Assembly (NCBI GenBank): GCA_005885325.1 | Contig: VAYX01000101.1 | Span: forward strand, 1 to 10,522 | Direction: 5' to 3' | DNA: 10,522 nucleotides | From: Actinomycetota bacterium | Lineage (GTDB): Bacteria; Actinomycetota; UBA4738; HRBIN12 | Shown here: positions 5,236 to 10,522 of the stretch, one piece after another | Numbering within the stretch: position 1 is the first letter of the stretch | How the letters are laid out: each line of letters opens with the position of its first letter | The notes under the pieces: generated by a model | Seen by the model: only the letters and a program-made list of their open reading frames with translations | Database searches by the model: none | What the model was told of the DNA's origin: nothing | Translations under genes and position numbers: made by a program

Positions 5236-7614
5236 GTGAAGATCGTCGTCTCGTGGTTGAAGGAGTACTGCCCCACCGACCTCTCATCCGATGAGCTGGC
5301 CGAGCTCCTCACCGCCAAGGGTGCGGAGGTGGAGGAGATCGAGCGGCCGTGGGACCGCCTGAAGGGCGTGGTGGTGGCCCGCGTCCTGGAGGTCCGCGAC
5401 CACCCGAACTCCGACACGCTCTGCCTGGCCCGGGTGACGGCCGGGGACGCGGAACGCGAGGTGGTGGTGGGCGTCCGCAACATGATGCCGGGAGACCTCG
5501 TGCCGCTCGCCGGGCCGGGCGCCACCGTGCCCGCGCTGCCCGAGCCCCTGTCGGCCCGAAAGATTCGCGGCGTCGTCTCCGACGGGATGCTCTGCTCCCC
5601 GTGGGAGCTGGGGATCACGACGGAGCACACGGGGATCCTGGTCATCCCCGACGACCTCCAGCCGGGGACCGACTTCAAGCAGGCCTACGGCCTCGACGAT
5701 TCGGTCCTCGACATCGAGGTCACGCCGAACCGCCCGGACTTCCTGTCGGTCATCGGGATCGCGCGGGAGGTGGCGGCGGCGACGGGCGTGCCGCTTCGGG
5801 TGCCGGACGTCGCTCTGGACGAAGACGACGAGAAGGCGGACGAGGTGGCCACGGTCGAGATCCTCGACCTCGAACGATGCCCGCGGTACCTGGCGCGCAT
5901 CGTCCGGGGGATCGGCCACTCGCCGTCGCCGATCCGCGTACAGGCCCGGCTCACCGCGTCCGGGATGCGCCCGCTCTCTGCGGCGGTGGACGCCACCAAC
6001 TACGCGATGCTCGAGATCGGACAGCCGCTGCATCCGTTCGACCTGGCTCGGCTGAAGGGACCCGGGATCGTGGTCCGGCCGGCGAACGATGGGGAGCGGC
6101 TGGTGACCCTGGACGGCGTGGAGCGGGCGTTCACCTCCGACGATCTGCTGATCTGCGACACGGAGCGCCCGGTGGCGGTGGCCGGCGTGATGGGCGGGGC
6201 GGTGGCCGAGATGTCCGGATCCACCGCCGACGTCCTGCTCGAGAGCGCCTGGTTCGAACGCGGCGGGATCCAGCGGACCCGTCGGCGGATCGGCCTGTCC
6301 ACCGAGGCCTCGACGCGGTTCGAGCGCGGCACGGACCCCGAGGCCGTGCCGCTCGGTGCGGACAGGGCCTGCCGGCTGATCGCCGAGTGGTGCGGGGGGC
6401 GCGTGCTGGCGGGGTCGGTGGAGGCCGGGGGCGCGGCGGAGCGCCGGCGCGTGTCGTTGCGTCCCTCCCGGGCATCGCTGGTGATCGGTTATCCGGTCTC
6501 GGCCGCCGACGCCGCGCGGGCGTTCGATCGCCTGGGCATGGCCTGCGAGGTGGAGGACCAGGACCTCGTCGCGGTGGAGGTCCCGGGGTACCGCGTCGAC
6601 ATCGAGCGCGAGGTCGACCTGATCGAGGAGGTCGTCCGGGTCCAGGGATACGAGCGGGTTGGCTCGACCGTCCCGCCGGTGCGCCAGGTGGGAGGGGTTC
6701 CACCCGCCTATGGGTTCCGGGCCCTGCTCCGAGGGTCGCTCCGCCGGTCCGGCATCCGGGAGGTCCGCCTGCTGTCGTTCGCGTCGCAGGAGGACATGGA
6801 GATGGCCGGAGGGGACGATCCGATCAGGATCACGAACCCCCTCCAGGCCGACGAGGCATTCCTTCGAACCCGGCTCCTGCCCGGCCTTCTCCGTTCGGTT
6901 CAACGCAACGTCTACCGGCACGTACGGGGCGTGGCCCTGTTCGAGGTCGGCACGGTGTTCCGGATGAAAGATGGCGCGGCCGACGAGCGGCCTTCGCTCG
7001 CGTTGGCGATGACCGGCCCGGCCTCCCAGACGTGGGCCGAGCCGCCGAGGTCGTTCGACTTCTTCGACGCGAAGGGCGTCCTCGAGGCCCTCCTCGAGGA
7101 CGCCGGGGTCCGTCACTGGTCGGTGGGCCCGCCGGCCGGGTGGCCGTTCCACCCGGGGCGGTCGGCGGCGATCCTTGCGGGCGAGGACGCCCTCGGCATG
7201 GTCGGCGAGATCCACCCGAGCCTGGTCGAGCGGCTCGACCTCGGCGGCCGCGTGGCGGCCGCCGAGGTCGACGTCCAGGTCCTCATGGCCCATGCATCCT
7301 CGGAGATCGAGGTCCGCGACGTCCCGCGGTTCCCGCCGGTCCGTCGGGACCTCGCCTTCGTGGTGGATACGGCAACCCCTGCCGCCCCGGTGCAGGCGGC
7401 CCTGCTGGAGGCCGGCGGCGACCTCATCGAGACCTGCCTGCTGTTCGACGTCTTCTCCGGGCCGCCGCTCGGCCAGGGCAAGAAGAGCCTCGCGTTCTCC
7501 ATCGACCTGCGAGCACCCGACCGCACGCTCACCGACGAGGAGGCCGACGCCGTGGTGCGAAGGATCGCCGAGCGGCTGGCGTCCGAGTTCGGCGCGGAGC
7601 TCCGCGCGGGCTGA
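5236..7614 (+). CDS. pheT: Phenylalanyl-tRNA synthetase beta subunit
   Basis: This 792-residue protein matches the usual long bacterial PheT (E. coli is 795). In order: the start MKIVVSWLKEYCPTDLSSDE, an OB-fold tRNA-binding domain (about 42-150, with VLEVRDHPNSDTL), the B3/B4 editing domain (about 212-380, with VDATNYAMLEIGQPLHPFD at 251-269), the B5 domain (about 402-475, GYRVDIEREVDLIEEVVR), a catalytic-like core, and a C-terminal ferredoxin-fold anticodon-binding domain (696-792, opening VPRFPPVRRDLAF). It binds tRNA-Phe and edits mischarged tyrosine. The GTG at 5236 is the only start that preserves the N terminus. It has no clear Shine-Dalgarno, so coupling to pheS, 30 bases upstream, is likely. 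No truncation or missing domain was noticed. Confidence 0.98.
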   Translation: MKIVVSWLKEYCPTDLSSDELAELLTAKGAEVEEIERPWDRLKGVVVARVLEVRDHPNSDTLCLARVTAGDAEREVVVGVRNMMPGDLVPLAGPGATVPALPEPLSARKIRGVVSDGMLCSPWELGITTEHTGILVIPDDLQPGTDFKQAYGLDDSVLDIEVTPNRPDFLSVIGIAREVAAATGVPLRVPDVALDEDDEKADEVATVEILDLERCPRYLARIVRGIGHSPSPIRVQARLTASGMRPLSAAVDATNYAMLEIGQPLHPFDLARLKGPGIVVRPANDGERLVTLDGVERAFTSDDLLICDTERPVAVAGVMGGAVAEMSGSTADVLLESAWFERGGIQRTRRRIGLSTEASTRFERGTDPEAVPLGADRACRLIAEWCGGRVLAGSVEAGGAAERRRVSLRPSRASLVIGYPVSAADAARAFDRLGMACEVEDQDLVAVEVPGYRVDIEREVDLIEEVVRVQGYERVGSTVPPVRQVGGVPPAYGFRALLRGSLRRSGIREVRLLSFASQEDMEMAGGDDPIRITNPLQADEAFLRTRLLPGLLRSVQRNVYRHVRGVALFEVGTVFRMKDGAADERPSLALAMTGPASQTWAEPPRSFDFFDAKGVLEALLEDAGVRHWSVGPPAGWPFHPGRSAAILAGEDALGMVGEIHPSLVERLDLGGRVAAAEVDVQVLMAHASSEIEVRDVPRFPPVRRDLAFVVDTATPAAPVQAALLEAGGDLIETCLLFDVFSGPPLGQGKKSLAFSIDLRAPDRTLTDEEADAVVRRIAERLASEFGAELRAG

Positions 7615-7653
7615 GAGGAACGGCCCTCGTTCGCGGCGTCGCAAGCCCCCGGA

Positions 7654-7659
7654 TAGACT
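7654..7659 (+). promoter_or_regulatory. Predicted -10 element of a leaderless argF promoter
   Basis: TAGACT ends seven bases before the argF ATG, and no Shine-Dalgarno sequence is present in the 52-base gap after pheT. This is the spacing expected when transcription begins at the start codon itself. A -35 is not clear (TTCGCG at 7630-7635 is a poor match). No ARG-box pair for the arginine repressor was recognised. Confidence 0.55.
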
Positions 7660-7666
7660 GCCGCGC

Positions 7667-8587
7667 ATGAAGCGGGACTACCTGTCCGTCGACGACCTCA
7701 CCCAGGACGAGCTCATCGCCCTCCTCGACCTCGCCGCCAAGGTGAAGGCGGAGCCGGAGGGCTACGCCGGACGGCTCCACGGCAGGGCCGTGGCCATGGT
7801 CTTCGAGAAGCCGTCGACCCGAACCCGGGTCTCGTTCGAGGTGGCCGCCGCCTCCGCCGGGGCGCATCCGGTCGCGCTGTCCTCGGCGGAGCTCCAGCTG
7901 GGCCGAGGAGAGACGATCGAGGACACCGGGCGTGTGCTCTCCCGGTACGTGGACGTGGTGGTCCTTCGGACGTTCGAGCAGGAGCGGCTGGAATTGCTGG
8001 CCGCGGCGTCCTCCGTGCCGGTCGTCAACGCGCTCTCGGACTTCGAGCACCCCTGCCAATGCCTGGCCGACCTCCTGACCGTCCGCGAGATCAAGGGCGA
8101 CCTGAAGAGCCGGACGCTCGCGTACCTTGGCGACGGCAACAACGTGACCCACTCGCTCCTGCTCGGCTGCGCGAAAGTCGGCATGCGGATCCGGGTGGCC
8201 ACCCCTCCGGGCTTCGAGCCCATCCCGCAGGTCGTGCACCGGGCCCGGGAGATCGCGACGCAGACCGGTGGGGCGGTCGAGCTGCTCAACGATCCGGCCG
8301 AGGCGTGCTCGGGCGCCGACGTGCTGTACACCGACGTGTGGGCCAGCATGGGGCAGGAAGGGGAAGCCGACGAACGGGCGTTGGTGTTCCTGGCGTACCA
8401 GCTGAACGAACGGATGGTGGAGCTCGCGGCGCCCGACGTGACCGTCCTGCACTGCCTGCCCGCCCATCGGGGCCAGGAGATCACCGACGAGGTCATCGAC
8501 GGACCCCACTCGGCGGTGTGGGATCAGGCCGAGAACCGCATGCACACGCAGAAGGCGTTGCTGCTGTTCCTGCTCGGCGTGGCCTGA
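7667..8587 (+). CDS. argF: Ornithine carbamoyltransferase
   Basis: The 306-residue enzyme makes citrulline from ornithine and carbamoyl phosphate in arginine synthesis. It has the carbamoyl-phosphate site FEKPSTRTRVSFEV (46-59; STRTR at 50-54), HPCQ (128-131), the ornithine-side segment GDGNNV (155-160), Ser228-Met229-Gly230 and HCLPAHRGQEIT (262-273) with the conserved Cys263. The SMG loop and the HCLP motif separate it from aspartate carbamoyltransferase. Family length is normal. The ATG at 7667 is directly followed by the typical KRDYLSVDDLT opening, and the start appears leaderless. In actinobacteria, as recalled, pheST is often followed by an arg cluster (argC-J-B-D-F-R-G-H). Here only argF remains, so the other arg genes should be elsewhere. 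An anabolic role is inferred because no arcA or arcC neighbour is seen. Confidence 0.96.
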   Translation: MKRDYLSVDDLTQDELIALLDLAAKVKAEPEGYAGRLHGRAVAMVFEKPSTRTRVSFEVAAASAGAHPVALSSAELQLGRGETIEDTGRVLSRYVDVVVLRTFEQERLELLAAASSVPVVNALSDFEHPCQCLADLLTVREIKGDLKSRTLAYLGDGNNVTHSLLLGCAKVGMRIRVATPPGFEPIPQVVHRAREIATQTGGAVELLNDPAEACSGADVLYTDVWASMGQEGEADERALVFLAYQLNERMVELAAPDVTVLHCLPAHRGQEITDEVIDGPHSAVWDQAENRMHTQKALLLFLLGVA

Positions 8588-8598
8588 AGGCCCTTCGG

Positions 8599-8604
8599 TA
8601 CCAT
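8599..8604 (+). promoter_or_regulatory. Candidate -10 element of a leaderless polX promoter
   Basis: TACCAT, matching the TAnnnT pattern, ends six bases before the polX GTG, inside the 23-base gap after argF. No Shine-Dalgarno sequence is present. It suggests an internal start giving a leaderless polX-mpg transcript, beyond any read-through from argF. The hexamer is weaker than the TAGACT of pheS and argF. Confidence 0.4.
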
Positions 8605-8610
8605 TCCCTG

Positions 8611-10344
8611 GTGCCCCGGGCGAACGATGCCGTGGAGGCCGCGCTGCTCGAATACGCGGACCTCCTCTCGATCCTCACGGAGGACCCGCACCGACCTCGG
8701 TCCTACGAGAAGGCGGCCCGCGCGGTCGGGGGCTACCCCGCCGACATCGCCGATTTCGACGTCAAGCGGCTCCAGGCCATCCCGAACGTCGGTTCCTCCA
8801 TCGCCGGCAAGATCCACGAGTTCCTCCAGTCCGGCGCGATCGGGGCGCTGGAAGAGCTGCGAGCCCAGATCCCCCCGGGTGTCCGGGCGCTGACGGCCAT
8901 CCCCGGCCTCGGCCCCAAGCGGGCCATGGTCCTGTACGAGCAGCTCGGCGTGGCCTCCGTCGACGAGCTCCTGGCCGCGGTGAACGAGGGGAGGCTGGCC
9001 GAGGTCAAGGGGTTCGGCAAGAAGACGGCCGACAACATCCTTCGCTCGATCGAGCAGATGGGCTCCGCCGAGCGGCGCGTGCTGGTGAACGTGGCCCTCG
9101 ACGTGGCCGAGGACCTCCTCGGCGAGCTGAACGAGCTGAAAGAGGTGCGCCGGGCGACGTACGCCGGCTCGCTCCGGCGGATGGCGGAGACGATCGGGGA
9201 CATCGACCTGCTGGTCGCGAGCGCGAAGCCGGGCCCGGTCATGGACAGGTTCGTATCGCTGCCGATCGTGGACCGGGTGATCGCCCACGGCGACGCGAAA
9301 TCGTCCGTGCTCACCAAAGGCGGCCTCCAGGTCGACCTCCGGGTGATCGCGAAGGAGGCGTGGGGGGCGGGCCTCATGTACTTCACCGGCTCGAAGGCCC
9401 ACAACATCCGCCTCCGGGAGATGGCCATCCGCGAGGGCCTGCGCCTGAACGAGTACGGCCTGTTCCGGGTGAAGAGCGGGAAGCTCATCGTGGCGGAGAC
9501 GGAGGAGGAGGTCTACGCGCGGCTCGGCCTGCCGTTCATCCCGCCGACGCTCCGGGAGGACCGCGGCGAGATCGAGGCGGCGCTGGCCGGCGAGCTCCCG
9601 AAGGTGCTCGAGCAGAAGGACGTTCGAGGCGACCTCCACACGCACACGAACCTCACCGACGGGCTGGCCCCACTGGAGGAGATGCTCGAGGCGGCCGCGG
9701 GGATGAAGTACTCGTATTACGCGGTCACCGACCATGCGCCGCAGCTGTTCATGCAGCGGATGACCGACGAGAAGATGCTGGCCCAGCGCGATCGGCTGAA
9801 GGCGCTCCAGGCGACCTACCCCACGATGACCCTGCTGCACGGCTCCGAGCTGAACATCGACCCCGAGGGAGGCGTGGACTGGCCGGAGGAGTTCCTGGCC
9901 GGCTTCGACGTGCTGGTGGCATCGGTGCACACCCAGTTCAACATGTCGAAGGACGAGATGACTCGGCGCATCGTCCGGGCCATGGAGAACCCGTACGTGA
10001 ACATCCTGGGGCACCCCACGGCCCGGCTGATCGGCAAACGCCCCCCCATCGAGTTCGACCTGGACGAGGTGTTCAGGGCCGCGGCCCGGACCGGCACGGC
10101 CCTGGAGGTGAACGGCTTCCCCGACCGGCTCGACCTGAAGGACGAGCACATCCTGTGGGCCAGGCGCCACGGCGTGAAGTTTGCCGTGGACACCGACTCG
10201 CACGCCTCGCCCCACCTCCCGCACATGCGGTTCGGGGTGGCCACGGCGCAACGGGGATGGTTGAGCAAGGACGACGTGATCAACGCGTGGCCGCTGGCCA
10301 AGCTCCGGCGGTTCCTGGACAAGGGACGCCCGGCCGCCCGGTGA
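8611..10344 (+). CDS. polX: DNA polymerase/3'-5' exonuclease PolX (PolX core plus PHP domain)
   Basis: The 577-residue protein has the complete bacterial PolX layout. A helix-hairpin-helix 8-kDa-like region (about 1-150) contains IPNVGSSIAGKIHEFL, IPGLGPKRA and VKGFGKKTADNI. The palm carries YAGSLRRMAETIGDIDLLVAS (residues 184-204) with catalytic Asp197 and Asp199, and a third, Asp242, in LQVDLRV. A PHP domain (about 338-560) contains DLHTHTNLTDG (341-351), TDHAP (373-377), GSELNI (411-416), SVHTQFN (438-444), LGHPTARL (466-473) and DTDSHASPHL (527-536), with all expected metal-binding His/Asp residues. Family members fill short gaps and trim 3' ends or abasic sites in base-excision repair. 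The GTG at 8611 gives the usual N terminus. The stop overlaps the start of the glycosylase gene, supporting a shared repair unit. Confidence 0.93.
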   Translation: MPRANDAVEAALLEYADLLSILTEDPHRPRSYEKAARAVGGYPADIADFDVKRLQAIPNVGSSIAGKIHEFLQSGAIGALEELRAQIPPGVRALTAIPGLGPKRAMVLYEQLGVASVDELLAAVNEGRLAEVKGFGKKTADNILRSIEQMGSAERRVLVNVALDVAEDLLGELNELKEVRRATYAGSLRRMAETIGDIDLLVASAKPGPVMDRFVSLPIVDRVIAHGDAKSSVLTKGGLQVDLRVIAKEAWGAGLMYFTGSKAHNIRLREMAIREGLRLNEYGLFRVKSGKLIVAETEEEVYARLGLPFIPPTLREDRGEIEAALAGELPKVLEQKDVRGDLHTHTNLTDGLAPLEEMLEAAAGMKYSYYAVTDHAPQLFMQRMTDEKMLAQRDRLKALQATYPTMTLLHGSELNIDPEGGVDWPEEFLAGFDVLVASVHTQFNMSKDEMTRRIVRAMENPYVNILGHPTARLIGKRPPIEFDLDEVFRAAARTGTALEVNGFPDRLDLKDEHILWARRHGVKFAVDTDSHASPHLPHMRFGVATAQRGWLSKDDVINAWPLAKLRRFLDKGRPAAR

Positions 10345-10522
10345 GCCGTTCGACCCGGCGGTTGCCGCGTTCGTTCTTCGCACGGCCCTCGCCCGAGGTG
10401 GGGCCGGACCTCCTCGGCCGGATCCTGGCGCGAAGGCTCGGCGACGGAACGCTGCTGACCGCTCGCATCGTCGAGACCGAGGCGTATCAGCAGGACGACC
10501 CGGCAAGCCACTCCTACCGCGG
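10341..10522 (+). CDS. mpg: Alkyl-adenine (3-methyladenine) DNA glycosylase, N-terminal part (partial)
   Basis: The window ends after 60 codons of this gene. The peptide has the AAG/MPG family opening LPRSFF (8-13), PDLLGRILARRL (22-33) and IVETEAY (43-49), followed by DDPASHSY (52-59). By family knowledge Glu47 is the catalytic glutamate and Tyr49 the residue stacking in the active site. The enzyme removes alkylated or deaminated purines, leaving abasic sites. The GTG at 10341 overlaps the polX stop as GTGA and no other start gives the conserved N terminus, so the pair is almost certainly one transcript with coupled translation. From memory, mpg sits next to tyrS in mycobacteria, so tyrS is a reasonable guess for the next gene. 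Confidence 0.9.
   Translation, partial: MSRSTRRLPRSFFARPSPEVGPDLLGRILARRLGDGTLLTARIVETEAYQQDDPASHSYR

Noticed and set aside
5228..5239. Three-codon mini-ORF (ATG AAC CCG TGA) whose stop overlaps the pheT GTG
   Set aside because: It could couple pheS and pheT translation, but it has no Shine-Dalgarno and such a short string is easily chance.
5349..7670. A 773-codon + strand frame overlapping pheT
   Set aside because: It is the +2 shadow of pheT, made largely of Gly, Arg, Ala and Pro, with no family match, while the pheT frame has every expected domain.
1..10522. tRNA genes, CRISPR arrays, insertion sequences or attachment sites
   Set aside because: No cloverleaf, spaced direct repeats, transposase or integrase motif, or terminal inverted repeats were found. 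Gaps between genes are all under 125 bases and are accounted for above.

Overview
The window reads as a compact, one-strand chromosomal segment from a high-G+C bacterium (about 70 % G+C by eye, strongly G/C-rich third codon positions, GTG/TTG starts, overlapping genes). All thirteen genes recognised lie on the + strand. From memory, the order infC-rpmI-rplT-rRNA methyltransferase-(histidine kinase)-pheS-pheT-arg gene, with an MPG-type glycosylase further on, matches Actinomycetota such as Mycobacterium and Streptomyces. Many small differences suggest a deep-branching or uncultured actinomycete. No tRNA, rRNA, CRISPR array, insertion sequence or phage gene was seen.

Layout. Bases 3-990 are the end of a riboflavin operon: the 3' end of the GTP cyclohydrolase II gene, then ribH, then a small PMI-type cupin, linked by ATGA and GTGA stop/start overlaps. 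Bases 1005-1282 are a self-contained cold-shock unit with a -35/-10 promoter, a TTG-started csp gene and a GC-rich hairpin over its stop codon. Bases 1285-2654 are the infC-rpmI-rplT operon, with its own promoter, a leader with two competing hairpins, and an infC gene that appears to start at a non-canonical codon behind a near-perfect Shine-Dalgarno sequence. Bases 2713-4143 encode the oddest gene: a SpoU/TrmH-family RNA 2'-O-methyltransferase fused in one frame to a histidine-kinase core (HisKA plus a degraded HATPase), with a probable frameshift near its 3' end. Bases 4156-7614 are pheS-pheT, both subunits of phenylalanyl-tRNA synthetase. Bases 7667-8587 are argF (ornithine carbamoyltransferase). 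Bases 8611-10522 are polX (PolX polymerase with a PHP domain), overlapping by GTGA the start of an alkyl-adenine DNA glycosylase gene cut by the window edge.

How the genes work together. Most products serve translation (IF3, L35, L20, an RNA methyltransferase, PheRS), flanked by riboflavin synthesis, arginine synthesis and a two-gene base-excision-repair unit in which the glycosylase would make the abasic sites that PolX-type enzymes help repair. A recurring regulatory feature is a TAnnnT -10 hexamer 6-9 bases before the start codon with no Shine-Dalgarno sequence (pheS, argF, polX), which predicts leaderless mRNAs. infC, csp and ribH instead have clear ribosome-binding sites.

The best candidate for something undescribed is the methyltransferase-histidine kinase fusion. 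The unusual infC start and its leader come next.
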